Shown here piece after piece: positions 34,501-42,286 of a DNA stretch of 64,000 bases (the stretch's first letter is position 1; each line of letters opens with the position of its first letter). The position numbers and the translations under genes are program-made. This DNA is from Bradyrhizobium icense. GTDB taxonomy: Bacteria > Pseudomonadota > Alphaproteobacteria > Rhizobiales > Xanthobacteraceae. The notes under the pieces were generated by a model. It made no database searches and was not told the DNA's origin. It saw only the letters and a program-made list of their open reading frames with translations. The stretch is from assembly GCF_001693385.1 (NCBI RefSeq), contig NZ_CP016428.1:6448001-6512000 (forward strand). The letters are read 5' to 3'.

Positions 34501-34649
34501 ACGCCATCGTCGGCGGACTGGCCGTATCGCAGCTTCTCACGCTGTATACGACGCCGGTGGTCTACATCTATCTCGACCGGCTGCAGACCTGGCTGTTCGG
34601 CAAGAAGCCGGCGATTGACGGAGGCGCCAACCCGATGCCCGCCGAGTGA
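31542..34649 (+). CDS. RND multidrug efflux pump inner-membrane subunit (MdtB/AcrB, HAE-1 type)
   Basis: 1035 residues, full length for the family. The start (MNISAPFIRRPIATALLMVG) is standard. The proton-relay Asp pair is in GFVVDDAVVVIENIVRHMEG (TM4), and the second half has the FFPQQDTG signature and KKNGIMLVDFALHV. The two large periplasmic loops and twelve helices are intact. It pumps drugs, detergents or similar compounds with proton influx as part of a tripartite complex. Sequence features (SASALGFTQITLQFDLNR; NAASPFLPPGIPYPPTIRKV) fit the MdtB/MuxB branch. Only one pump subunit is present, unlike MdtBC. Confidence 0.96.
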   Translation: MNISAPFIRRPIATALLMVGLLVGGLIAYPLLPVAALPNVNYPTLQVTAQLPGADPQTMAASVATPLELQFGQIPGLLQMTSASALGFTQITLQFDLNRQIDGTVSDTLSAINAASPFLPPGIPYPPTIRKVNPADTPILVLGLTSDSLPLTTVDAYAENILLQKISQIPGVGLVGIGGQQKPAVRVQLDPQALAARGINLEDVRTALGQANVDLPKGTLNSPRQTYTLNTNDQLLKAEDYANLVIAYRNGSPVRIRDVGRAISAPENDLIAGWYNNRRAVILAIQRQPGANVIDTVERIKAEMPVLQASIPPAIKVNVISDRTDTVRASIHDVQFTLMLTVALVVMVIFIFLRNFWATVIPAVTVPLSLIGTLAVLYELGYSLDNLSLMALSIAVGFVVDDAVVVIENIVRHMEGGATPFEAALKGAGEIGFTIMSITLSLIAVFIPLFLMGGYVGLLFREFAVTVSVALVLSLLISLTLTPMMCARLLKPENRTHGRLFRILESGFNSLLGIYEAGLKIVLRHRFITLLTIFATIGLTGYLYVVIPKGFFPQQDTGLIIGLSEAAQDISYQAMTERQQALLNAIMRDPAVASIGSAIGAGGGNTTVNNGRIYIALKPYKQRDSMETVLARLRTNLAKIQGITLYMQAAQDITIGGRVSKTQYQYTLGDADPGELNHWAVLFLDRIKKVPGITDVATDQLNSGPLLDISIKREVASSYGILPFTIDNTLDDAFGQRIVSTMYTTLNQYHVIMEVNPKFQYSPEALTGIYVKSSTGQEVPLSTLVDSVVKVAPLVVNHQGQFPSVTISFNLLPGTAIGQATSAIQNIEKQLGKPLSLQTSFQGNAQAFGDSLSTTPILIVAALFVIYLILGILYESLIHPITIISTLPSAGLGALLLLMAVHLDLSVIAIVGIILLIGIVKKNGIMLVDFALHVGQQERLSAEDAIYRACVMRFRPILMTTMAAMLAGVPMMLGTGAGSEIRQPLGYAIVGGLAVSQLLTLYTTPVVYIYLDRLQTWLFGKKPAIDGGANPMPAE

Positions 34650-34696
34650 CGGGAGCCCGGGCGGCTCGGTGAGATGCGACGAGACCGATCAACTCG

Positions 34697-36997
34697 TCAG
34701 GCTCTCTTCGGGTGCAAGGTCAAAACCGAGCGCGACGCGGCCTGTGCGCGCATCAGCTCATCAATGGCGGCCATGAGCGCCGCCTGGTCGAACGGCTTGG
34801 AAATGCGTGGCAGATGAGGCTGCGTCGAGCCCAGCAGCTCGGCATATCCCGTACAGAGCACCACGGGCGTGCCGGGACGCTCGGCGGCCACTGCCTCGGC
34901 AAGCTGCAACCCGTTCATCCCTGGCATGGCATAATCGGTCACCACGATGTCAATCTTCGGCATTCGGCGCAGAAGCTGGACGGCCTCCTCGCCGGAGCGC
35001 GCCTCGATCACGGCGTGGCCGAGATCATCGAGCATCGCAGCGATGCTGTCGAGGACGAGCAGGTCATCATCGACGATGAGTACGGAAAGCGGGCGACCGC
35101 TGCGCGGCGCGGAGCGCGACGGCTCCGCCGCATGAGGCACGTCTACCGTTTCGTCCTGAGCGGCAGGCAGCCAGATCTCGGCCGTGGTCCCCTCGCCAAT
35201 GCGGCTTTTCAGCAGCAGCACGCCCCCGGACTGCTCGGCCAACCCCTTCACCATCGAGAGGCCGAGACCGGTTCCCTTGCCGACGCCCTTGGTCGTAAAG
35301 AACGGCTCCTGCGCATGCTTGAGCGTCTCCTCGTCCATGCCGCCCCCGGTGTCGCTCACTGAGAGCGCGACGTATCGTCCCTCGGCAAGGCCCTCGATGG
35401 CCTGCTCTTCGCGTGCGGCGATGCTGATGACCCCGCCGCCCGCCGCTATCGCATCGCGTGCATTGACGGTGAGGTTGAGGATCGCGAGCTCGAGCTGGTT
35501 GGCATCGACTTTCACCTTCGAAAGCTCGATCGGAAAGCGGGTCTCGACCCGGATGGCTGGATCGAACTTCAAGAGAGCCGCCATTCCGCGGACCAGCTCC
35601 GGGACATCCACGATGACGGGCTTGAGGTCCTGCTTGCGCGCGAACGCGAGCATGCGCTGCGTCAGCGAGGCACCGCGCAGCGCGCCCTGAATCGCGTTGT
35701 CGAGCAGCCGGTGAATCCTGGGATCTTCCGGCTGGAGGCGCTTCTTTGCGAGTTCGAGACTGCCCAGGATCACCGCGAGTATGTTGTTGAAGTCGTGGGC
35801 GACGCCGCCGGTAAGCTGCCCGACAGTCTCCATCTTCTGCGATATCACGAGCGCATCGCGCGTGCGCTCCAGCGCTTCCTGGGCTCGGCGGCGTTCCGTC
35901 ACGTCGCGCACGATCTTGGCGAAGCCGATGGCCTCGCCACGCTCGTTCCGCACCGCGCGAATCGTCGCCTCGGCCCAGAAGCGGCTGCCGTCCTTGCGAA
36001 CCCGCCAGCCCTCGCCTGCCGACTTGCCTTCCCGCTTCGCGTCAAGCAGCACGGCGTCAGGAACTCGGGAGCCGCGGTCCTCCTCGGTGTGAAGGATGGC
36101 GTAGTGCGTCCCGATGATCTCGTCGCCATAGCCGATCAGCCGGCGCGCGCCGAGATTCCAGTTCGCCACTCGTCCCTCGGAGTCGAGCATGAAGATGGCG
36201 TGATCGGCCACCCCCTCCACCAGCAGGCGGAATTTCTCCTCGCTTCGCCTGAGTGCCTCGGCTTCACGATCGGCACGTTCTGCCGAGGCGCGGTCGTACA
36301 CGGCCGCGGCGAGCCCGATGACGAGGACGATGATGGTGGTGCCGGCGACCAGGAACGCAAGCGGCGCCTGCCCCACCGCACCATGGGCTGCTCGGCCAAG
36401 GACGGCATCCGTGGCAATGAAGGAGGAGCCCTGCATGGCGGCGTAGTGCATCCCGGAGATCGCCAGGCCCATGACGGCGCCCGCCGATATGCGCTCGAGC
36501 ACGCTCGTCGTGCGAAAGGCGAGCCACAGGGCGATGATCGACGCGCCGATCGCAATCGCGATGGAAAGCACGACCCAGATGGCATCGTAGTGGATAGAAG
36601 CGGCCATCCGCATGGCGCTCATGCCGGTGTAGTGCATGCCGGAGATCGCGAGCCCCATTCCAATGCCGGAAACGACGAGCGCGTTAGCCCGCTGACTTAC
36701 GACGACGAACGCGGCTGCCGCGACAAAAATGGGAAGGGCAAGCGAGAGCAGCGTGAGGAGCGGATCGTAGGAAACTTCCACGCCGGGCAGGCTGAACGCC
36801 AGCATGGCGACGAAATGCATGGACCAGATGCCGCCCCCCATGGCGACGGCCGCAGCCCCAAGCCAGCCCAGACTGGCGGAACCGGAAGCAGCCCGCATGC
36901 GGGTCGCGAGGTCCAGCGCCGTATACGAAGAAAGCGCCGCGATCAGGACTGACAGCGCGACAAGAACGGGGTCATGGGATCCTGGATGGTGATGCAT
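34697..36997 (-). CDS. MHYT-PAS hybrid histidine kinase with C-terminal receiver
   Basis: 766 residues. An N-terminal seven-helix MHYT sensor shows three M-H-Y-x-like motifs: IWSMHFVAMLAF, ISGMHYTGMSAMRM and ISGMHYAAMQGS. These are thought to bind metal (copper) and sense O2, CO or NO. A PAS domain is at about 250-365 (FRLLVEGVADHAIFMLDSEG). The His-kinase core has GGVAHDFNNILAVILGSLEL, NLTVNARDAI and VSDTGGGMDEETLKHAQEPF. A receiver domain follows, with phospho-Asp in DIVVTDYAMPGMNGLQ and Lys in RISKPFD. It stands alone, convergent with the pump gene and divergent from dinB. Its output partner is not in the window. Confidence 0.95.
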   Translation of the reverse strand: MHHHPGSHDPVLVALSVLIAALSSYTALDLATRMRAASGSASLGWLGAAAVAMGGGIWSMHFVAMLAFSLPGVEVSYDPLLTLLSLALPIFVAAAAFVVVSQRANALVVSGIGMGLAISGMHYTGMSAMRMAASIHYDAIWVVLSIAIAIGASIIALWLAFRTTSVLERISAGAVMGLAISGMHYAAMQGSSFIATDAVLGRAAHGAVGQAPLAFLVAGTTIIVLVIGLAAAVYDRASAERADREAEALRRSEEKFRLLVEGVADHAIFMLDSEGRVANWNLGARRLIGYGDEIIGTHYAILHTEEDRGSRVPDAVLLDAKREGKSAGEGWRVRKDGSRFWAEATIRAVRNERGEAIGFAKIVRDVTERRRAQEALERTRDALVISQKMETVGQLTGGVAHDFNNILAVILGSLELAKKRLQPEDPRIHRLLDNAIQGALRGASLTQRMLAFARKQDLKPVIVDVPELVRGMAALLKFDPAIRVETRFPIELSKVKVDANQLELAILNLTVNARDAIAAGGGVISIAAREEQAIEGLAEGRYVALSVSDTGGGMDEETLKHAQEPFFTTKGVGKGTGLGLSMVKGLAEQSGGVLLLKSRIGEGTTAEIWLPAAQDETVDVPHAAEPSRSAPRSGRPLSVLIVDDDLLVLDSIAAMLDDLGHAVIEARSGEEAVQLLRRMPKIDIVVTDYAMPGMNGLQLAEAVAAERPGTPVVLCTGYAELLGSTQPHLPRISKPFDQAALMAAIDELMRAQAASRSVLTLHPKRA

Positions 36998-37105
36998 TCC
37001 GTCGACGATGCAGCGAAAGAATCAAAATAGCACCAATTTTGCGGCTGTGCATTGTTCCCAGCAATCTCGGTGCCGAACTCCGACCATTCTTCTTCTTGAC
37101 TCAAA

Positions 37106-37120
37106 GTTCTTCTTTTGTTC
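37106..37120 (+). promoter_or_regulatory. LexA box (SOS operator) upstream of dinB
   Basis: GTTC-TTCTTTT-GTTC is an exact match to the alphaproteobacterial LexA box GTTC-N7-GTTC. It lies 45 bases before the dinB start codon, where it would repress dinB until DNA damage. About two such matches are expected by chance in 64 kb, but the position in front of a known SOS gene makes this one credible. Confidence 0.85.
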
Positions 37121-37164
37121 TCATCGACACGGAATACTCGAAATTTTTCGCAGGGCGGTTCGGG

Positions 37165-38412
37165 ATGGACACAACAGCCACCATCCTCCATGCGGACCTC
37201 GATGCCTTCTATGCGTCGGTCGAGCAACTGCTCGATCCAACGCTGCGCGGCAAACCGATCGCGGTCGGCGGCGGTGTCGTGCTCGCCGCGTCATACGAAG
37301 CCAAGGCTTTCGGCGTCAGCGGCGGAATGCCGGGATGGCGGGCGCGCGAGCTTTGTCCGCACCTGATCTTCGTCGACGGCCATTTCAAGAAATACCAGCG
37401 GCTGGGTGATGCTGCGATCAGTGTGCTCACTGATTTCACTCCACTGGTCGAGCGGATTTCGATCGACGAGGCCTTTGCCGACGTCGCCGGCTGCACGCAT
37501 CTGTTCGGCACGCCGGCCAAGATCGCCAGTGCAGTACGATGCCGCGTGCGGACAGAGCTCGGACTGCCGATCTCGATCGGCATCGCGCGCACCAAGCACC
37601 TGGCCAAAATCGCCTCGCAAGTAGCCAAGCCCGACGGGCTGGTGGTTGTCGATCCCGCGACCGAGCTCGCTTTCCTGCACGACCTGCCCGTCGAGCTGAT
37701 GTGGGGCGTCGGCCCGGTCACCAGGGCGCGGCTGGCCGAGATCGATGTCCATACCATCGGGCAGCTAGCGCAGGTGCCGGGCTGGTCGCTCGAGCAACTG
37801 CTTGGTCGCGCGGCGAGAGACAAGCTGACGGCATTGGCATGGAATCGCGATCGACGGGAAATCAAGACGCAACGCCGGGCGAAGTCGGCCGGAGCGCAGT
37901 CGGCGCTCGGCAAGAAGCCGGCCGAGGAACAAGTGTTTCGACCCGCGCTGCGCCATCTTGCCGACCGCATCGGCACCCGGCTGCGTGCGCGCTTTCGGTC
38001 TGGGCGGACAGTGGCTGTCCGCGTGCGTTTCGGCGACCTCCGCTCGGTCACCCGCTCCGTCACACTCGATGCGCCGATCTCAGCGACCGCAATCCTGGCC
38101 GAGATTGCCGAAGAGCTCGTACGCAGGGTACTCGCCGATCACCCCGACGAGAAGATCATCTCGCTGCTGGCCATCTCGGTGTCGCACCTCGAGACCTGCT
38201 GGGACATCCAGCTCGAGCTCCCGCTCGGGCTGGGAGATGAAAAGTGCCGGCCCGGCACCAAGCGAGGGATGGCGCGCTGGTCGGCCGATCGCGCCATGGA
38301 TCTGATCCGCGATCGCTTCGGGTACGACGCAGTCGGATATGGGTCTGTCGCGCTGGGCGTTTCCCGCGCCGTCCCCGACGCGTTTCGCGAACTCGCGGAA
38401 AAGGATCTTTAG
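37165..38412 (+). CDS. dinB: DNA polymerase IV (Y family)
   Basis: 415 residues from the ATG at 37165 (MDTTATILHADLDAFYASVE). The metal-binding Asp is in ILHADLDAFYASVEQ, the Asp-Glu pair in RISIDEAFADVAGC, and the helix-hairpin-helix is at GVGPVTRARLAEIDVHTIGQ. The little-finger domain has TRSVTLDAPISATAILAEIA. It is an error-prone translesion polymerase. Longer upstream in-frame starts are ruled out because they would run through the LexA box. The C-terminus has an extra ~50 residues after the little-finger domain, within normal range for alphaproteobacterial DinB. Confidence 0.94.
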   Translation: MDTTATILHADLDAFYASVEQLLDPTLRGKPIAVGGGVVLAASYEAKAFGVSGGMPGWRARELCPHLIFVDGHFKKYQRLGDAAISVLTDFTPLVERISIDEAFADVAGCTHLFGTPAKIASAVRCRVRTELGLPISIGIARTKHLAKIASQVAKPDGLVVVDPATELAFLHDLPVELMWGVGPVTRARLAEIDVHTIGQLAQVPGWSLEQLLGRAARDKLTALAWNRDRREIKTQRRAKSAGAQSALGKKPAEEQVFRPALRHLADRIGTRLRARFRSGRTVAVRVRFGDLRSVTRSVTLDAPISATAILAEIAEELVRRVLADHPDEKIISLLAISVSHLETCWDIQLELPLGLGDEKCRPGTKRGMARWSADRAMDLIRDRFGYDAVGYGSVALGVSRAVPDAFRELAEKDL

Positions 38413-38461
38413 CCATTGCCGCAGGGCGCCAGCGGGCGAGTATCGACACTGGCAAATGCAA

Positions 38462-38483
38462 GGGCCGCCCCGGAAGGCGGCCC
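38462..38483. terminator. GC-rich hairpin between convergent dinB and a small ORF
   Basis: GGGCCGCC and GGCGGCCC form a perfect 8-base stem around CCGGAA, 50 bases after the dinB stop. It is not followed by a strong T run on either strand, so it is only a likely terminator or mRNA 3' hairpin. Confidence 0.5.
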
Positions 38484-38557
38484 AAAGTTCATCCTCGATC
38501 CACCTCAGGAGATGGTCAGCTACCGTCGCGTACAACTATTCTGTTACAGGTCTCCGC

Positions 38558-38725
38558 CTAGTGCGGTTCAGCCTTGTCGGTGGGAATCCGTAGTTCTGCG
38601 GCCCGCTCTTTACGTTCTTTCTTGGAAAATTCGCGCTCTCGTCGCTCGAAGGAGGCGAGCTCTTTTTGTGCCGCCTCGAGAAAGCGGTCACGTGGTGTTA
38701 TTGCCAATTGAGCAAGTCCCGTCAT
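38558..38725 (-). CDS. Small charged hypothetical protein, 55 residues
   Basis: A short frame on the minus strand begins MTGLAQLAITPRDRFLEAAQ and continues as a highly charged helix (KELASFERREREFSKKERKE), ending TDKAEPH. The Glu/Arg/Lys heptad-like pattern suggests a coiled coil. Codon use is similar to the neighbours, and I believe close homologues exist in Bradyrhizobium, but the ribosome site is weak (GAGGGTG). Function unknown. Confidence 0.5.
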   Translation of the reverse strand: MTGLAQLAITPRDRFLEAAQKELASFERREREFSKKERKERAAELRIPTDKAEPH

Positions 38726-38941
38726 TACGCACCCTCATTGATGGCCCCGGCCTATCCTACCCAAGTGCCGGGACCGGGAAAAGATTTATGACCGTAAAAT
38801 TACGGGCCCGGCGAGCTACTCACCGGACACGATGGTTGTCGCCAAGTAATGGTCGCCGTTCGTTCATCAGGCCACCAGATATTGAAACAAGTCGGATGCC
38901 AACTTCTAAAAGAGGCGCTCATGCTTTTCCTGTCGTGCAAT

Positions 38942-40795
38942 TCAGGATCGCGGCATGGTCAGCGGCCGCGATTCACGGGTCTGCGCGGCCAACCTGATCG
39001 CGGCGTTGGCGGCGCCGAAGCCGTGATAGTCGCGCCGCTCGACGATTTCGAAAAAAAAGCGCTCGTCGAAAACGTGGGTGTAAGCCTGGAAGAATTCGCC
39101 GTCGCCTTCCCGATCGTAGAGAATCTGATTGTGGCGCAGTGCTGCCATCGTCTCAGGGGCAAGCCCGTATTTGGCCTCGATGTCGTCGTAATAATTGTCG
39201 GGAATTTTCAGGAAACCGGCACCTCGCGCGCGCATGGCCGCGATCGCGGCGAAAATGTCGCCGCAGGAGAAGGCGACGTGTTGGACGCCGGAGCCGAAGA
39301 ATTCGTGGATGAAGCGCGCCGACAGCGTACGCGTCGCGGACGACCCGTTCAGAACGAAACGCAGGTTTTCGCTACCGTTGATCAGCGCCTGACTCTGCAC
39401 GAGGCCAACCGGATCGGCAATCTCGATCTGCGGCAAGCGCTCGAGATCGAGAATGCCGGTGTAGAATAGCAGCCACGACAGCATTTCATCGTAGGGCATC
39501 GATTGCGAGATGTGATCGACCGCACCGAGGCGAACATCAGCCGCATCGCTGCGCAGCGTTTCGAAATCGAGATCCCAGTTCTTGCCACCCGGTTCCAGGA
39601 AATACAGCAGGCTACCGCCGACGCCCCGGATCGCCGGAATTTCGAGCTCGCCCGGACCGACCGGCTGGTAAAACGTGCGTGCCTGCAGCGCTTCCGCCCG
39701 CGCCATGGTCTTGCCGGCATCGTCGACATCGATCGCGATTGCGCACACACCCGGACCATGCGCGACATAGTGCGAATGCGCAAAACCGTCCGGTTCGCAA
39801 TTGACCACAAGCTCGATATGGCCCTGCGACCAGCGCTCGACATCCTTGCTGCGATGGACCCCGGTCTTGCGAAAGCCGAGCTGCCCGAACAGCGCGGTCA
39901 AGTCCTCCGCCTTTTCCTCGCTGACAGCGAACTCGATGAAGCCAACGCCGCGGCTCGGCGCTTTCGGCTGCAGTGACGTCCCGCGGCCAAGCCGGTCCTC
40001 GAGCAGGATGAGCGAGCGCAGCCCATCGGTCGCGGTGCGGACCGCGGAGCCGGCGCGAAACTGGTCGTTGAAGATTTCCAGCGACAGCGGGCCCGAATAA
40101 CCGGTCGCAAGCACTGCTTCCATGAACGCGACGACGGGCAAGTCGCCCTGCCCGGGGAAGCATCGGAAATGCCGGCTCCAGGACAATACGTCGAGGCCGA
40201 GCTTCGGTGCGTCCGCCAGTTGCACCAGAAAGATCTTGTCGGCCGGAATCGATTGAATCGGCAGCGTCGGAAACGCCGGCGCCAGCGCGTGAAAACTGTC
40301 GAGAATTATTCCGATCGACTTATGGTCGGCGCGCCGCACGATCTCCCAGGCGTCGCGGTAATCATTGACGTGAAGCCCCCAGGCGAGCGCCTCATAGCCG
40401 ACGCGCAAACCGCGCGCGGCGGCCCGGCCACCCAGTTCGTGGAAATCGCCGGCGGCGCGGTCGATGCCGCCGAGCGAAGCCTGAGAGATGTTGCTGCAAA
40501 TCAGCATCAGGTCAGTCTGCAATTCCTGCATCAGGTCGAATTTGCGCTCGGCGCGGGCGAAATTGCGCCCTCGCTGCGGCTCCGGCATGCCCTCGAAGTC
40601 GCGGAACGGCTGGAACGCGCAGATCGCGAGCCCGAGATCCCGGCACATCTGGCCGACGTCGCGCGGGCTGCCTGCAAACGACAACAGGTCGTTCTCGAAG
40701 ATCTCGACGGCGTCGAATCCGGACGCGGCGATCGCTCGCAGTTTTTCGTCAAGTGCGCCGCTCAGCGAAACGGTAGCGATCGAGCGCTGGTTCAT
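38942..40795 (-). CDS. quiC: 3-dehydroshikimate dehydratase/4-hydroxyphenylpyruvate-dioxygenase-like fusion (QuiC1 type)
   Basis: 617 residues in two parts. Residues 1 to about 275 are a sugar-phosphate isomerase/epimerase TIM barrel (MNQRSIATVSLSGALDEKLR, YEALAWGLHVNDYRDAW, GIILDSFHALAP, FLVQLADAPKLG). From about 290 comes an HPPD-like glyoxalase fold with metal-ligand segments AVDHISQSMPYDEM, SGVQHVAFSCGD and FFFEIVERRDYHGFGAANAA. This domain order is known from Pseudomonas QuiC1, whose N-terminal half turns 3-dehydroshikimate into protocatechuate. Its start overlaps the LivF stop (ATGA), so it belongs to the importer operon. A shikimate-dehydrogenase-family gene in the same cluster supports the reading. 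Confidence 0.88.
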   Translation of the reverse strand: MNQRSIATVSLSGALDEKLRAIAASGFDAVEIFENDLLSFAGSPRDVGQMCRDLGLAICAFQPFRDFEGMPEPQRGRNFARAERKFDLMQELQTDLMLICSNISQASLGGIDRAAGDFHELGGRAAARGLRVGYEALAWGLHVNDYRDAWEIVRRADHKSIGIILDSFHALAPAFPTLPIQSIPADKIFLVQLADAPKLGLDVLSWSRHFRCFPGQGDLPVVAFMEAVLATGYSGPLSLEIFNDQFRAGSAVRTATDGLRSLILLEDRLGRGTSLQPKAPSRGVGFIEFAVSEEKAEDLTALFGQLGFRKTGVHRSKDVERWSQGHIELVVNCEPDGFAHSHYVAHGPGVCAIAIDVDDAGKTMARAEALQARTFYQPVGPGELEIPAIRGVGGSLLYFLEPGGKNWDLDFETLRSDAADVRLGAVDHISQSMPYDEMLSWLLFYTGILDLERLPQIEIADPVGLVQSQALINGSENLRFVLNGSSATRTLSARFIHEFFGSGVQHVAFSCGDIFAAIAAMRARGAGFLKIPDNYYDDIEAKYGLAPETMAALRHNQILYDREGDGEFFQAYTHVFDERFFFEIVERRDYHGFGAANAAIRLAAQTRESRPLTMPRS

Positions 40796-41532
40796 GCTGC
40801 AGTTTCCGTCATGGCGCCACCCAGGAACAATTGCCCGATGCGAGGATCGTTCAGCACCCGCTCCGCTCGGTCGACGAGGCGGGTCTGACCGAGTTCGAGC
40901 ACGATGCCGTAATCGGAAATCTCGAGCGCAGAACGCGCATTTTGTTCGATCATCAGGATCGAGACGCCGCGGTCGCGCAGTTCCTTCAGGATGTTGAAGG
41001 TCTGCTGCACCATCAGCGGCGAAAGCCCGATCGACGGCTCGTCGATCAGCACCAGTTGCGGATTGAGCAGCAGGCCGCGGACGATTTCGAGCTGCTTCTG
41101 CTCGCCGCCCGAGAGCGTGGAAGCCTGCTGCGTTGCTTTCTTGCGCAGCACCGGGAATTTGTCGAGCGCCGCTTCGATTCGGACGGGCAAGTCGATGATA
41201 TCGCGCCCCGCAACGACAGCGCCGAGCTGGATGTTGTCGCGCACCGACAATTCGGGGAAGATGTTGCGGCCCTGCGGCACATAGCAGATGCCTGACGTCA
41301 GCAATTCACGCTGGCTCAGCCCGGTGACTTCACGCCCTTTGAACACGATCTTGCCTTCGCGCAGCTTCAGCAGGCCGAAGATCGCCTTGAACACGGTGGA
41401 TTTGCCGGCGCCGTTCGGGCCGATCACGGTGGTGATGGAGCCTGCCGGCACCGAAAAGCTGGTGCCGTTGAGGATCGTCATCTTGCCGTAGCCGCCGACG
41501 AGACCTTGAACATCCAGGATGGCGTCGCTCAT
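40792..41532 (-). CDS. ABC importer ATPase, LivF type
   Basis: 246 residues, the smaller of the two ATPases of a branched-chain-amino-acid-type (HAAT) importer. Walker A is GPNGAGKST, the Q loop is YVPQGRNIFPELSVRDNI, the signature is TLSGGEQKQLEI, and Walker B is LVLIDEPSIGLSP. It powers uptake with the LivG-type partner directly upstream. The genetic context with dehydroshikimate dehydratase points to hydroaromatic or aromatic acids as substrate, not amino acids; this is inferred. The stop overlaps the next gene's start. Confidence 0.94.
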   Translation of the reverse strand: MSDAILDVQGLVGGYGKMTILNGTSFSVPAGSITTVIGPNGAGKSTVFKAIFGLLKLREGKIVFKGREVTGLSQRELLTSGICYVPQGRNIFPELSVRDNIQLGAVVAGRDIIDLPVRIEAALDKFPVLRKKATQQASTLSGGEQKQLEIVRGLLLNPQLVLIDEPSIGLSPLMVQQTFNILKELRDRGVSILMIEQNARSALEISDYGIVLELGQTRLVDRAERVLNDPRIGQLFLGGAMTETAA

Positions 41533-41542
41533 GGATCGATCC

Positions 41543-42286
41543 TCAATGGCCGAGATAGGCTTCGACGACGGCGGGATTGGCGCGGATTTCGGCCGGCGTG
41601 CCCATCGCCAGCAGCTTGCCTTCCGCCATCACCATGACGCGGGTGCACAGCGACATCACGAATTCCATGTTGTGCTCGATCACCACGAAGGTGGCGCGCC
41701 TCTCGCGGTTGATCGAAGCCAGCCGCTCCTTGAGGTCGCCGAGCATGGTGAGGTTGACGCCGCCGGCAGGCTCGTCCAGCAGCACCAGCCGTGGCCCGCC
41801 CATGAATGCCATCGCGGCATCGAGCAATTTCTGCTGGCCGTAGGACAATCCACCTGCGGCCTCGGTGGCGAGATGATCGAGCTTGAAGAAGCCGATCATC
41901 TGATCGGCCGCAGCCGTCAGTCCGGCATCCGAAGGCCCGAGCAGCCGCGACATCATGGTGCCCTGATGCTCCTGGCCAGCGAGGATTAAATTTTCCCGCA
42001 CCGATAGTTTCGGGAACACCTGCAGCAGCTGGAAGGTGCGACTGACGCCGAGTCGGTTCAATTCGGACGGCCGCAACCCGGTGACGACCTTGCCGTCGAC
42101 CTTCACCTCACCGCCCGTCGGCGCCAATTGGCCGAGGATGCAGTTAAAAAGCGTGGACTTGCCGCAGCCGTTCGGGCCGATCAGGCCGAGGATCTCGCCC
42201 TCCTGCACGTCGAAGCTGACGTCGTCGACGGCCTTGATGCCACCAAAACTTTTCTTGATGTTGCTGACTTCGAGGACCGCGGTCAT
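41543..42286 (-). CDS. ABC importer ATPase, LivG type
   Basis: 247 residues from the ATG at 42286, which overlaps the permease stop by 4 bases. Walker A is GPNGCGKST, the Q loop is GVSRTFQLLQVFPKLSVREN, the signature is GLSYGQQKLLDAAMAFMGGP, and Walker B is LVLLDEPAGGVN. The C-terminal end has FVVIEHNMEFVMSLCTRVMV and ANPAVVEAYLGH, typical of LivG. The open frame runs on upstream through the permease gene in another phase; that part is not coding for this protein. Confidence 0.94.
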   Translation of the reverse strand: MTAVLEVSNIKKSFGGIKAVDDVSFDVQEGEILGLIGPNGCGKSTLFNCILGQLAPTGGEVKVDGKVVTGLRPSELNRLGVSRTFQLLQVFPKLSVRENLILAGQEHQGTMMSRLLGPSDAGLTAAADQMIGFFKLDHLATEAAGGLSYGQQKLLDAAMAFMGGPRLVLLDEPAGGVNLTMLGDLKERLASINRERRATFVVIEHNMEFVMSLCTRVMVMAEGKLLAMGTPAEIRANPAVVEAYLGH

